From Micavibrio aeruginosavorus ARL-13 (lineage in GTDB: Bacteria > Pseudomonadota > Alphaproteobacteria > Micavibrionales > Micavibrionaceae), in contig NC_016026.1 in assembly GCF_000226315.1 (NCBI RefSeq), forward strand, positions 1,488,001 through 1,552,000: a stretch of DNA of 64,000 nucleotides. The letters run 5' to 3'. Within the stretch, counting starts at the first letter, position 1; each line of letters opens with the position of its first letter. A model generated the notes under the pieces. It was not told where the DNA came from and ran no database searches. It saw only the letters and a list, made by a program, of their open reading frames with translations. The translations under genes were made by a program, and so were the position numbers. Below are positions 52,247-60,865 of the stretch, piece by piece.

Positions 52247-54256
52247 TTAATACGCAAAGCACCCGCACCCAATGGCCCATGGGTTTTCAAAGCTGGGTTT
52301 ATTCCCCGATCCATCCAACCCCAACCAACGGGACAGGATGCCATCGTGCCCGCTGGCATGATGATGGTGGGAATGGCCACAGCCATGAACGGCACAGGCA
52401 CTGGCGACCTTGACCGCCCCCTCCAGCGCACCGGATTGATACCCGCCAAAATGACGCACCGGCGACCAATCGGGGCTGACCGGCGGCAATGGCGCATCGA
52501 AGGATTTAAATTCATCGGCGGCATACACAATTTTTCCGCCAACGACGGTCATAATGGACACGGTGTCCTTGATGGCTTCATCCGGCACCGTCATAAAATC
52601 GTGCGACAACACGGCCAGATCGGCATACATGCCCGGCACCAAGGCCCCCTTCACCGTTTCTTCGTTCGATTTATAGGCACTGCCCAACGTCCACAGACGC
52701 AAGGCTTCCTCACGGTCCAGACGGTTTTCATCACCATACAGCGACAACCCACCCACCGTTTTCCCGGTGATCAGCCAATACAAAGACACGAACGGATTAA
52801 AGCTGGCCACGCGCGTCGCATCGGTGCCGCCGCCCACGGGCACACCCATATCCAGCATTTTGCGGATCGGCGGGCTGTGTTTTGCGGCTTCGGCACCATA
52901 ACGATCGACGAAATATTCGCCCTGGAACGCCATGCGGTGCTGCACGGCCACACCGCCATTCAATTTCTTGATCCGCTCCAGACTTTTGTCACTGACCGTT
53001 TCCGCATGGTCAAAGAACCAGCGCACACCGTTAAACGGCGTATCGGCATTGACCTGTTCAAACACATCCAACGCACGGGAAATTGTTTCGTCATACGTTG
53101 CATGCAACCGGAACGGCCAGCGTTGTTCGATCAGGTGGCGCACAACGGCCCCCAGCTCTTTCTCCATATTCGCCGCCATATCCGGGCGGGGTTGCAGGAA
53201 ATCTTCGAAATCCGCCGCCGAAAAGACCAGCATTTCCCCCGCCCCGTTATGGCGCAGGAAACCATCGCCGCTGTACGGTTTCACCATACCGGACCAGCGT
53301 TGGAAATCGGCCAACTCTACACCCTTGTTCTGGGTGAACAGGTTATAGGCAATCCGAACGGTCATGTGGCCGTCATTGTGCAATTTGTTGATGACGTTGT
53401 AATCATCGGGGTAATTTTGGAACCCGCCACCCGCATCAATCACGGATGTAATGCCCAGACGATTCAGCTCGCGCATAAAATGGCGGGTCGAATTGATCTG
53501 GTCGCTCAACGGCAATGTCGGCCCCTTCGCCAGCGTGGAATATAAAATCATCGCATTGGGTTCGGCGATCAGCATACCCGTCGGGTTGCCGTTTGCATCA
53601 CGCTGAATTTTTCCGCCCGGCGGATCTTGGGAATCCTTCGTCAAACCAACGGCCCGCAACGCCGCCCCGTTCAGCAATGCGCTGTCATATAAATGCAGGA
53701 TAAAGACCGGCGTATCCGGCGACACCGCATTGATTTCCGCCAATGTTGGCATGCGGCGTTCCCTGAACTGGAACTCACTCCACCCGCCAACCACGCGCAC
53801 CCATTGCGGCGCCGGCGTACGGTCGGCCTGAATTTTCAGCATCGCCAGCGCATCGGACAGGCTGGCCACCCCATCCCACCGCAGCTCCATATTGTAATTC
53901 AAACCGCCACGGATCAAATGGGTGTGGGAATCGTTCAGGCCCGGAATAACCCGTTTGCCCTGCAAATCAATCATCCGCGCAAGCGGCCCGGCCAGCGCGC
54001 GCATCTCCTTGTCCGACCCGGTCGCCGCCACCATGCCACCCGCCAATGCGATCGCGGTCACATCCGGATTGTCTTTATCCAACGTGGTGATTTTGCCGTT
54101 GAAAAATACTGTATCGATCTGCGCGTTGGTCATTGCGCCTGCTCCCTTTGGTAACAACCCTATTGCTCCGCCCAGTACCGCCCCGGCACCCAGCATGGCC
54201 GTGTTCTGCATAAAATTCCGGCGGGTCAGTTTGTGGATTAAAAAATCGGACTTCAT
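52247..54256 (-). CDS. exported amidohydrolase family 3 protein (YtcJ-like) with Tat signal
   Basis: A protein of 669 residues. A Tat signal appears as TRRNFMQNTAMLGAGAVLGG (residues 10-29). The amidohydrolase-3 barrel has GKRVIPGLNDSHTHLIRGG, SVIDAGGGFQNYPDDYN, RLHATYDETISRALDVFEQV and GTDATRVASFNPFVSL, with the last strand LAVLSHDFMTVPDEAI. The tail is His-rich (HGCGHSHHHHASGHDG), possibly for metal binding. Start at ATG 54256, GGGGAAG upstream. Substrate unknown; the family cleaves amides or related C-N bonds. Confidence 0.88.
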   Translation of the reverse strand: MKSDFLIHKLTRRNFMQNTAMLGAGAVLGGAIGLLPKGAGAMTNAQIDTVFFNGKITTLDKDNPDVTAIALAGGMVAATGSDKEMRALAGPLARMIDLQGKRVIPGLNDSHTHLIRGGLNYNMELRWDGVASLSDALAMLKIQADRTPAPQWVRVVGGWSEFQFRERRMPTLAEINAVSPDTPVFILHLYDSALLNGAALRAVGLTKDSQDPPGGKIQRDANGNPTGMLIAEPNAMILYSTLAKGPTLPLSDQINSTRHFMRELNRLGITSVIDAGGGFQNYPDDYNVINKLHNDGHMTVRIAYNLFTQNKGVELADFQRWSGMVKPYSGDGFLRHNGAGEMLVFSAADFEDFLQPRPDMAANMEKELGAVVRHLIEQRWPFRLHATYDETISRALDVFEQVNADTPFNGVRWFFDHAETVSDKSLERIKKLNGGVAVQHRMAFQGEYFVDRYGAEAAKHSPPIRKMLDMGVPVGGGTDATRVASFNPFVSLYWLITGKTVGGLSLYGDENRLDREEALRLWTLGSAYKSNEETVKGALVPGMYADLAVLSHDFMTVPDEAIKDTVSIMTVVGGKIVYAADEFKSFDAPLPPVSPDWSPVRHFGGYQSGALEGAVKVASACAVHGCGHSHHHHASGHDGILSRWLGLDGSGNKPSFENPWAIGCGCFAY

Positions 54257-54275
54257 TTCTTCCCCCATCCCATCC

Positions 54276-54342
54276 GTCACCCCGGCGAAGGCCGGGGTCC
54301 ATAGGATAGATTGTATGGATACCGGCCTGCGCCGGTATGACG
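54276..54342. repeat. family A hairpin pair, asymmetric variant
   Basis: Left CACCCCGGCGAAGGCCGGGG, right ATACCGGCCTGCGCCGGTAT. Orientation of the two sub-types is the reverse of that at 52171-52236. Confidence 0.85.
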
Positions 54343-54385
54343 TGGTAGTATGGAGGGACCGTATGTGTCAGCCCCTCCTATCTAG

Positions 54386-55069
54386 CTATGCAGCTTTGTT
54401 ACCTGACTTTTTCACATTGTGCGGGAATTTGGCGCGTTGGCCGTAATCATGCACCATGCTGGCGGCATAATCGATGCCCATACCATAGGCCCCGAAATGT
54501 TCGCGAACGATGTCGGTCGTGCCTTGATAGGTTTCTTTACGGCTCCAATCGCGTTGCATTTCCAGCAACAGCTGAACGGTGGAGATGGATTCAGCCCCAT
54601 GCTGTTCCCCACGGCGAATGGCTGCATCGTGAGCGTCTTTCGATGTGCCGCCCGATGCATCCACGTTCATAATCACTTCAAACCCTTCGTCCAAGGCGCA
54701 AATGGTTGGAAAGATCAAGCAGGCTTCGGTCCACAGGGCCGCCATCACCAATTTCTTGCGGCCCGTCTTTTTCACGGCATCGACAAAGGCTTTGTCTTCC
54801 CAGCTGTTCATGCTGGTGCGTTCGATCGGCTCCTGTTGCAGAACATCCATCAATTCCGGCCAGATATAGCCAGAGAAGCTTTCCGTTTCCACGGCGGTCA
54901 GGATGGTCGGAATGTTGAACAGCTTCGCCGTTTTCGCCATGGCGATCGTGTTGTTTTTCAGCAATTGACGATCAATCGATGTCACGCCAAACGCCATTTG
55001 CGGCTGGTGGTCGATGAATACGAAAACGCTGTTATCCGGGGTCAGAAGTTTATTGGTTGCGGCAGTCAT
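54386..55069 (-). CDS. isochorismatase-family hydrolase (YcaC-like)
   Basis: A protein of 227 residues. Cysteine-hydrolase triad candidates are Asp in VFIDHQPQMAFG, a Lys around KKLVMAALWTEAC and Cys in the TEACLIFPT segment. Other family marks are TSMNSWED and DASGGTSKDAHDAAI. YcaC-like enzymes of unknown substrate are often found with pirins and are induced by electrophiles. GGAG precedes the ATG at seven bases. It is co-directional with pirin just upstream. Confidence 0.88.
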   Translation of the reverse strand: MTAATNKLLTPDNSVFVFIDHQPQMAFGVTSIDRQLLKNNTIAMAKTAKLFNIPTILTAVETESFSGYIWPELMDVLQQEPIERTSMNSWEDKAFVDAVKKTGRKKLVMAALWTEACLIFPTICALDEGFEVIMNVDASGGTSKDAHDAAIRRGEQHGAESISTVQLLLEMQRDWSRKETYQGTTDIVREHFGAYGMGIDYAASMVHDYGQRAKFPHNVKKSGNKAA

Positions 55070-55106
55070 TTTTGGTCTCCTTGTTTGATGTTTGAAAATT
55101 AAAAAT

Positions 55107-55805
55107 TTAAGGCAAATCGAGGATCAGAATTTCGGCATCGCTGGTCGCCTGAACGAAAATTTTGTCTTCGTCCATAATCGCCAGCCCATCGCCGGATTCC
55201 AGATTTACGCTATTCACATTCGCGGTGCCGCGTGCCATCTGCAGCCAGTAACGGCGACCAGATGACGTCGGAACGTCGGAAAAAGAACCTTTTTTAAATT
55301 TGCCGGCCATCATGCGGGCGTCTTGATTAACGCGCAGTGAATTATCCGCACCGTCCGGCGAAATAACAACACGGAATTTATTTTCCATGTCAGCGGGATC
55401 AAATGTCTGCTGCTGGTATGACGGTGTGGCATTTTCTACATTCGGCATGATCCAGATTTGAAGGAAGTGAACGCCCCTGTCTTTGCTGTTGTTAAATTCA
55501 CTGTGACGCACACCGGTTCCGGCGCTCATCAATTGAATATCGCCGGGGCGGATCACGGACCCGTTGCCCATGCTGTCCTTGTGCGCCAGTTCGCCATCCA
55601 GAACGTAGGAGATGATCTCCATGTTCGCATGCGGATGTGTGCCGAACCCAGCGGCCGGGGTCACGCGATCTTCGTTCATCACGCGCAACGGACCAAAGCC
55701 CATGTGATCGGCGTCATAATAATGACCAAAGGAGAAGCTGTGTTTGCTGCTCAGCCATCCGGTCTGGGTCGGGCCGCGTTCGCCCGAAGCTCTCTTCCTC
55801 AACAT
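55107..55805 (-). CDS. pirin family protein (YhhW-like quercetinase type)
   Basis: A protein of 232 residues. Bicupin pattern with the metal ligands in FGTHPHANMEIISYVLDGEL (His, His) and SAGTGVRHSEFN (His, Glu). FSFGHYYDADHMGFGPLRV is typical of YhhW-like pirins, some of which cleave flavonols such as quercetin. AAGGA precedes the ATG. First gene of the minus-strand set, divergent from the LysR gene. Confidence 0.92.
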   Translation of the reverse strand: MLRKRASGERGPTQTGWLSSKHSFSFGHYYDADHMGFGPLRVMNEDRVTPAAGFGTHPHANMEIISYVLDGELAHKDSMGNGSVIRPGDIQLMSAGTGVRHSEFNNSKDRGVHFLQIWIMPNVENATPSYQQQTFDPADMENKFRVVISPDGADNSLRVNQDARMMAGKFKKGSFSDVPTSSGRRYWLQMARGTANVNSVNLESGDGLAIMDEDKIFVQATSDAEILILDLP

Positions 55806-55869
55806 GATTTTATCCTTTCGCTCTCAACGATTTGATAATTTCAGGTTAGATTATCCGCAAAAATATGAT

Positions 55870-55882
55870 AATAATGATTATT
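55870..55882. promoter_or_regulatory. palindrome in the pirin-lysR divergent promoter region
   Basis: AATAAT-g-ATTATT lies in a very AT-rich stretch between the two starts (55806-55911). It is a candidate binding site for the LysR-type protein encoded next to it; several T-N11-A patterns occur around it. Confidence 0.45.
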
Positions 55883-55911
55883 GGAACATAATTAGTCGAA
55901 AAAATAGAACA

Positions 55912-56802
55912 ATGGACAAACTCGCCAACATGCAGGCTTTCGCCATGGTCGGCCAAACGGGCAGCTTCGCCGAAGCCGCCCGCCGCCTGAACCTGGCCCA
56001 TTCAGTGGTCAGCAAACGGATCAAGGATCTGGAAGATTATCTGGGCGCACAGCTTCTGATGCGGACCACGCGCAAGGTGTCGCTGACCGATGCGGGCTAT
56101 GCCTATCTCGATCACGTGCGAAAATTTCTGGATGAAATGGATGAGATCGAGGGAGCGTTGCGCCACAAGGCGCAAAAACCGGTCGGCACAATCAAACTCA
56201 CCGCACCGCTCAGCTTCGGCCTGCAATATCTCGGCCCCGCGATTGCGTCATACCTCGCGCAATATCCGGATGTAACGGTGAAAACCTATCTATCCGACCG
56301 CCGTGTTGATTTGGTGGAGGAAGGATACGACCTCGCCATCCGCGTTGGCGCCTTAAGCGATTCCAGTTTGATTGCAAAAAAACTCGGCGCCTGCCGCCGC
56401 GTCGTCTGCGCCACGCCCGCTTATTTCAAACAACACGGCACGCCACAAACGCCGGACGATCTGCGCAATCATAATTGCCTCAGCTATATCAACCTCGCTG
56501 AAGGAAAATCATGGCCGTTTATGGTCGACGGGCATAAGACGTGGCAGCCCGTGACAGGCAACTTCCTCTCCGATAACGGCGACCTGCTCTATCAAGCGGC
56601 CCTCGCCAATGGCGGCATCACCCTGCTCCCGACCTTCATCGTCGGCGATGCGTTAAATGACGGGCGGCTGGTTCCGGTTTTGGAAAGCTACGAAGAAACC
56701 GATTTCGACATCCACGCCGTGTATCAACACACGCGGCACCTGTCGGCGAAGATCAGGACACTGATCGATCATTTCGGAAAAGTGTTCGGCGCCGGGTTTT
56801 GA
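55912..56802 (+). CDS. LysR-type transcriptional regulator
   Basis: A protein of 296 residues. The N-terminal winged helix reads MQAFAMVGQTGSFAEAARRL, then LAHSVVSKRIKDLEDYLGAQL and MRTTRKVSLTDAGYAYLDHV. The C-terminal effector domain is of the LysR substrate-binding type (GTIKLTAPLSFGLQYLGPAI, DLAIRVGALSDSSLIAKKLG). Start at ATG 55912 (MDKLANMQAF). Divergent from pirin, it most likely controls the pirin-isochorismatase set, as is usual for this family. Confidence 0.93.
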   Translation: MDKLANMQAFAMVGQTGSFAEAARRLNLAHSVVSKRIKDLEDYLGAQLLMRTTRKVSLTDAGYAYLDHVRKFLDEMDEIEGALRHKAQKPVGTIKLTAPLSFGLQYLGPAIASYLAQYPDVTVKTYLSDRRVDLVEEGYDLAIRVGALSDSSLIAKKLGACRRVVCATPAYFKQHGTPQTPDDLRNHNCLSYINLAEGKSWPFMVDGHKTWQPVTGNFLSDNGDLLYQAALANGGITLLPTFIVGDALNDGRLVPVLESYEETDFDIHAVYQHTRHLSAKIRTLIDHFGKVFGAGF

Positions 56803-56832
56803 CCAGCGCAACAAACTTACAAATTATAGGGA

Positions 56833-56864
56833 AAATGGCGCGCCCGTTCGAACAACGTTCGAAC
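56833..56864. repeat. degenerate copy of the tRNA-Arg 3' end, copy 1
   Basis: AAATGGCGCGCCCGTTCGAACA reads, on the minus strand, as GTTCGAAC (T-loop) joined to GGGCGCGCCATTT, like the 3' end of the tRNA-Arg at 56964-57040. Copy 2 matches in 30 of 32 bases. Confidence 0.75.
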
Positions 56865-56894
56865 TGTCATAAAAAAGGCCGCAATTTCTGGAAG

Positions 56895-56926
56895 AAATGG
56901 CGCGCCCGTTCGAACAAAGTTCGAAC
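56895..56926. repeat. degenerate copy of the tRNA-Arg 3' end, copy 2
   Basis: Same block as at 56833-56864, 62 bp further, and 66 bp before the matching end of the intact tRNA (56961). Confidence 0.75.
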
Positions 56927-56963
56927 CACCCTTTTATAAGAGGGCGACCATTTCCAAGGGAAA

Positions 56964-57040
56964 TGGCGCGCCCGTAGGGATTCGAACCCCAAACCTCCTG
57001 ATCCGTAGTCAGGTGCTCTATCCAATTGAGCTACGGGCGC
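56964..57040 (-). tRNA. tRNA-Arg (anticodon ACG)
   Basis: Acceptor GCGCCCG / CGGGCGC with discriminator G and encoded CCA. D-arm GCTCAATTGGATAGAGC, anticodon arm CTGAC-TACGGAT... with loop CTACGGA (anticodon ACG), variable AGGTT and T-arm GGGGTTCGAATCCC. All four stems pair. ACG is normally edited to ICG. Confidence 0.96.
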
Positions 57041-57422
57041 ATTCCGTTCCCGGGGGCGGTAAAATCCGCCGGGGAAAGCGGAGCAGACCATAAGAGAAGC
57101 CGGGGACGATTGCAAGGGGTTTATGACAGGTTTCTGAAATTCATTATTTTTTGTACAAAACCAAAGGGTTGCCGCACATCCCCCGCCCGCTTACAAACCA
57201 AAGCAGGCCGCAATTTTTCGCACTTGCGGTTCACCATAACCGCGGAAACCCTCTTTCTCGCCACACCCCCGCCGCACCAAGGGGTCGTTCAACATAACTA
57301 ATGTGTATGACCCTGATCTTTTGGGGTGAACGCGCCTTGACAGTCCAACGCTTTTCGTGTGTTTTTAAGGGGGTTTACAGGGACGAATCTGTCCCATTTC
57401 ATGCCATAGCTGGATTGGTATT
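57041..57422. other. intergenic region upstream of the OmpA-like gene
   Basis: About 380 bp without a gene. A TTGACA box is seen at 57337-57342 on the plus strand, ~80 bp before the start codon, but the -10 box is unclear. Nothing else is recognised. Confidence 0.4.
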
Positions 57423-58658
57423 ATGACACGCAATGTTTCCACCCGTCGGGGTGCTTCTTTTTCACGCTTTGCCTGCAACGCAGCCGTTTTTGCCCTCGCA
57501 GGTTTGAGCGCCGCCCTGATCAACGGTGCCCCCGCCGATGCCCGCACGGGCGGTACGATGCCCCCGGCGCTGGTGGTCACCAACGAACCATTGCCGAACG
57601 AACTGCAAAGCAAAATTTACCAGCAACCGCGCCGCGCGCCCGTCATCGACACCCAGCAAGTGATGGGCTCGCAATATTGGGACGAAGGGTCTGAAACCAT
57701 CGTCAGCCGCAAGATTGATGACCTGCGTAAGGAATTGTTCGGCCTGCAGGGTAACGTCTCCGGCCTGTCCGATCGTTTGAACCAACTCAGCCTGGCTGGC
57801 CAAAACCATTCCGCAGAATATTACGCCAACGTCGCAACGATCAGCACGCAACTGCAATCCGGCACCACACCGGGCAACCCGCGTTTGATCAAACGTTTGT
57901 CCGTTGCACGCAACTCGCTGGAACAACTGGCGGGCAACGTTGCCTCGCTGAACGACCTGGCTGTTGAAATTTCCAACGCGGCCAGCATGGCGGGCTTCCT
58001 GCTGGAATCCGCGCGCACCACCTACTCCCTGTCGGGCGCGGTGGAAGAAGATCACGTGCGCCTGTCCCAACTGGAAGATTCGATCAGCAACACCGTTGTT
58101 GCCATCGACCGCATGTTGAACACCGTGAATGACGACATTACCCGCACGGTTGCGTATCTGAGCACCGAGCGCAATAACCTGCGCACGCTGTCGCTGGGCA
58201 TCACCACGGGTGATTTGTTCGGCAAGAGCTTGGGCACCCGCCCGTTCTCTGGCGCGCCGCAAACATCCATGAACGGCGCACCGCAAGCCGCCCCGATGGG
58301 TGATGACATGGCTGGCGGTTACGTTCAACCGGTATCCCAACCCGCGCCGCTGGCCTCGGCCCGCCCGCTGGTTAAAATCCGCTTTGACAAGGCCAACGTG
58401 AATTACGAACAACCGGTTTACATGGCCGTGAACGAAGCGTTGCAACGTTACCCGAACGCACGCTTTGAACTGGTCGCCGTTCAACCGACCGGTGGCAACA
58501 GCGCCGAAGCAACAATCGAAAGCACCCGCGCCCGCCGCAATGCTGAGAAAGTTCTGCGCAGCCTGACCGAAATGGGCGTGTCGCTGGACCGCATTGATCT
58601 GTCGAACCTGCAAAGCAACGAAGCAACGACCAGCGAAGTGCATCTGTACGTCCGTTAA
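57423..58658 (+). CDS. exported protein with coiled-coil region and OmpA-like C-terminal domain
   Basis: A protein of 411 residues. A signal peptide (AAVFALAGLSAALINGAPADA) leads to a helical segment (~95-270) with heptad-like stretches (IVSRKIDDLRKELFGLQGNV, VARNSLEQLAGNVASLNDLA). A Pro/Gly/Met linker follows and a C-terminal OmpA-like domain (~315-411; VKIRFDKANVNYEQPVYMAV, ESTRARRNAEKVLRSLTEMGV), which may bind peptidoglycan. No typical beta-barrel part. Role is likely in the envelope; no named family. Confidence 0.7.
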   Translation: MTRNVSTRRGASFSRFACNAAVFALAGLSAALINGAPADARTGGTMPPALVVTNEPLPNELQSKIYQQPRRAPVIDTQQVMGSQYWDEGSETIVSRKIDDLRKELFGLQGNVSGLSDRLNQLSLAGQNHSAEYYANVATISTQLQSGTTPGNPRLIKRLSVARNSLEQLAGNVASLNDLAVEISNAASMAGFLLESARTTYSLSGAVEEDHVRLSQLEDSISNTVVAIDRMLNTVNDDITRTVAYLSTERNNLRTLSLGITTGDLFGKSLGTRPFSGAPQTSMNGAPQAAPMGDDMAGGYVQPVSQPAPLASARPLVKIRFDKANVNYEQPVYMAVNEALQRYPNARFELVAVQPTGGNSAEATIESTRARRNAEKVLRSLTEMGVSLDRIDLSNLQSNEATTSEVHLYVR

Positions 58659-58684
58659 TCGAATCGACATAAAAAATTACATCA

Positions 58685-58720
58685 CCCCGGAAATCCCATC
58701 AGGGATTATCCGGGGTTTTT
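58685..58720 (+). terminator. intrinsic terminator after the OmpA-like gene
   Basis: CCCCGGA-(inner stem AATCCC/GGGATT)-TCCGGGG followed by TTTTT, 27 bp after the stop. Confidence 0.88.
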
Positions 58721-58747
58721 GCCATTGAATGATCCATCACGGCACAA

Positions 58748-58783
58748 ATCCCGGACAAAGGCTGTCGGCCTTTTCCGGGATGA
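58748..58783. repeat. degenerate family A-like hairpin
   Basis: ATCCCGGA ... TCCGGGAT with TGACGG following, then TTTTTT. It resembles the arms of the family A pairs but with an altered centre. Confidence 0.4.
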
Positions 58784-58809
58784 CGGTCTTTTTTATTATC
58801 ATGAAAAAA

Positions 58810-58886
58810 TGGCGTCCCCGGCGTGATTTGAACACGCGGCCTACGGTTTAGGAAACCGTTGCTCTATCCGGCTGAGCTACGGGGAC
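58810..58886 (-). tRNA. tRNA-Arg (anticodon CCT)
   Basis: Acceptor GTCCCCG / CGGGGAC, discriminator G, encoded CCA. D-arm GCTCAGCCGGATAGAGC, anticodon stem ACGGT / ACCGT with loop TTCCTAA (anticodon CCT), T-arm GCGTGTTCAAATCACGC. All stems pair. Confidence 0.96.
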
Positions 58887-59070
58887 GCGCGGGATACCAT
58901 ACCCTAGCGAAGGTAAACCGCAGGCGCAATGCCCCGTTCCATACAATTTTATCGATCCCAATACGCTGAATTCCCTACGCTTTTCATCCTTATAAAAAAA
59001 GGGCGCGACACCGCCTGCGAACGCGCTAAGTCATTATCGTAGTGCGCCATAAACGCAGGAGGGTGTAGCC

Positions 59071-59850
59071 ATGAGATCCCTGCTTTTTTCGATCGCCTTT
59101 GCGGTCGTCACGTTGATTGTTTTAACACTGGCCTTTCCCGCAAAACCGAAAGCACAGGAGGCGCCGTCACCGGCAACGTCTCTGTTTTCCAGCACGACGG
59201 AAACATCCGTCATGCGCATCAACGCGCACAGGGGCCGCGCTGAAGAAGCCCGTTACAACAACGCCCAGTCGATCCAGAACTTGCTGGGCCAGGATGTGCT
59301 TGATGGTCGCGGGCAGGCCGTTGCGCTGGTCCATGACGTCATTATCGTCAATGGCGATGATCGGAATGATAACGAAGCGGAATTCCTGATCCTGTCCGAC
59401 GGCACGCAATTTGGTATGCCCGGGCGCATGGTCGCGCTGGACTATGACGACGCCGTCAAGAGCGAGCCGCGCCGCGAATCCCTGAAACGGATTGACACCA
59501 GTGACAGCGACGACGTTGTTGCATTTGATTACAGCTTCGGACCAGGCATGAACGATACCCGCCTCCTGCGCCTGAATGAAATCAGCGTCCGCAACACCAT
59601 CGGCACACCAATCTATGGTACCCAGATGGACCAGGTTGGCATGGTGGCGGATGTGACCCTGAAAAACGGACGGGCTGATTTGATTGTGTTCGTCCCCACC
59701 CCAGTCATGGGCATGGGTATTGACCCTGTGGCCCTGTTCTATGACCAGACATTGATTATCAGCGCGGCGGACGGGCACAATGCCTTCCAACTGAGCCCCG
59801 AACAGAACGAAGCACTGAACAGTTACCGCGACGCCCTGCGCACGTTTTAA
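59071..59850 (+). CDS. exported PRC-barrel-like protein
   Basis: A protein of 259 residues with an N-terminal signal or anchor helix (LLFSIAFAVVTLIVLTLAFP). Two PRC-barrel-like stretches follow: SIQNLLGQDVLDGRGQAVAL with VHDVIIVNGD, and EISVRNTIGTPIYGTQMDQVG with DVTLKNGRADLIVF. The pattern (name, G..V.d..G...G.v.D..i) is that of PRC barrels, used for binding at membranes or in RNA processing. CAGGAGGG precedes the ATG. Specific role unknown. Confidence 0.65.
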   Translation: MRSLLFSIAFAVVTLIVLTLAFPAKPKAQEAPSPATSLFSSTTETSVMRINAHRGRAEEARYNNAQSIQNLLGQDVLDGRGQAVALVHDVIIVNGDDRNDNEAEFLILSDGTQFGMPGRMVALDYDDAVKSEPRRESLKRIDTSDSDDVVAFDYSFGPGMNDTRLLRLNEISVRNTIGTPIYGTQMDQVGMVADVTLKNGRADLIVFVPTPVMGMGIDPVALFYDQTLIISAADGHNAFQLSPEQNEALNSYRDALRTF

Positions 59851-59903
59851 TCCACGAATAACGGAGCCGCCCCCCGATACACGACTACCTGGCGGTTCCG
59901 CTC

Positions 59904-59932
59904 GCCCCTGTGGCCCCCACCCCCACAGGGGC
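59904..59932 (+). terminator. GC-rich hairpin after the PRC-barrel-like gene
   Basis: GCCCCTGTGG-(9 nt)-CCACAGGGGC. No T-run, so it is a weak or factor-assisted terminator at best. Confidence 0.5.
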
Positions 59933-60053
59933 ACATTTATGGGGGTAATCCCCCTTTGGCCTTGAAACATAAGGCTAAAGCGTTAAAATCCACTCCACAA
60001 TTTGATTCTGACCAATCGCGAAAGGCCGCGCCTTAAAGCGCCGTGTAAGCACC

Positions 60054-60803
60054 ATGAAAATTCTTGTTCCTGTTAAACGTGTGATCGACGCCTATGTCAC
60101 CATCCGGGTGAAGGCCGATGGTACGGGCGTTGAAACCGCCAACGTTAAAATGTCGATGAACCCGTTCTGTGAAATCGCGGTGGAAGAAGCCGTGCGCATG
60201 AAGGAAGCCGGCAAAGCGACCGAGATCGTTGTCGTGTCCGCCGGCCCGGCGAACGTGCAGGAAACCATGCGTACCGCGATGGCCATGGGTGCCGACCGCG
60301 GCATTCACATTCAAACGGACGAAGATATTCAACCGCTGGCCATGGCCAAGTTGCTGAAAGCCGTTGTTGAGAAGGAACAGCCGGGCCTGGTCCTGATGGG
60401 GAAACAGGCGATTGACGGCGACAACAACCAGACGGGTCAAATGCTGGCCGGTTTGCTGAACTGGGCGCAAGGCACATTCGCATCCAAGGTCGAATTGAAC
60501 GGCGATCACGCCATTGTGACGCGTGAGATTGATGGCGGACTTGAAACGCTGAAACTGAAAATGCCCTGCGTGGTCACCACCGATTTGCGCCTGAATGAAC
60601 CGCGCTACGCCGCTTTGCCGAACATTATGAAGGCCAAGAAAAAGCCGCTGGACACAACCACCCCGGCCGATCTGGGCGTAACGATTGAACACAAACTCAA
60701 AACGCTGAAAGTGTCCGAGCCGCCGAAACGCGCCGCCGGGATCAAGGTCGCCGATGTAGCCGAACTGGTCAGCAAACTGAAAAACGAAGCAAAGGTGCTG
60801 TAA
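60054..60803 (+). CDS. etfB: electron transfer flavoprotein subunit beta
   Basis: A protein of 249 residues, usual size. [68 protein letters not shown] and the signature region [20 protein letters not shown] are all present. With EtfA it carries electrons from acyl-CoA and related dehydrogenases to the quinone pool. Confidence 0.97.
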   Translation: MKILVPVKRVIDAYVTIRVKADGTGVETANVKMSMNPFCEIAVEEAVRMKEAGKATEIVVVSAGPANVQETMRTAMAMGADRGIHIQTDEDIQPLAMAKLLKAVVEKEQPGLVLMGKQAIDGDNNQTGQMLAGLLNWAQGTFASKVELNGDHAIVTREIDGGLETLKLKMPCVVTTDLRLNEPRYAALPNIMKAKKKPLDTTTPADLGVTIEHKLKTLKVSEPPKRAAGIKVADVAELVSKLKNEAKVL

Positions 60804-60820
60804 GCGCGTCAGCGCGCACA

Positions 60821-60845
60821 GCATTCCCGTGAAAACGGGAATCCA
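60821..60845. repeat. family A single hairpin between etfB and etfA
   Basis: CATTCCCGTGAAAACGGGAA, one arm only, inside the 62-bp gap of the operon. Confidence 0.7.
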
Positions 60846-60865
60846 ATCCACAAAGGGAATAAAAA

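Noticed and set aside
56833-56985. Possible CRISPR array
   Set aside because: Only two repeats plus the tRNA itself, with spacers that are themselves partly similar; the repeat is the tRNA 3' end, and no cas gene is present.
57462-58670. Minus-strand open frame of 402 codons over the OmpA-like gene
   Set aside because: The plus frame has signal peptide, coiled coil and OmpA-like end plus a terminator; the minus frame is an antisense artefact of GC-rich coding DNA.
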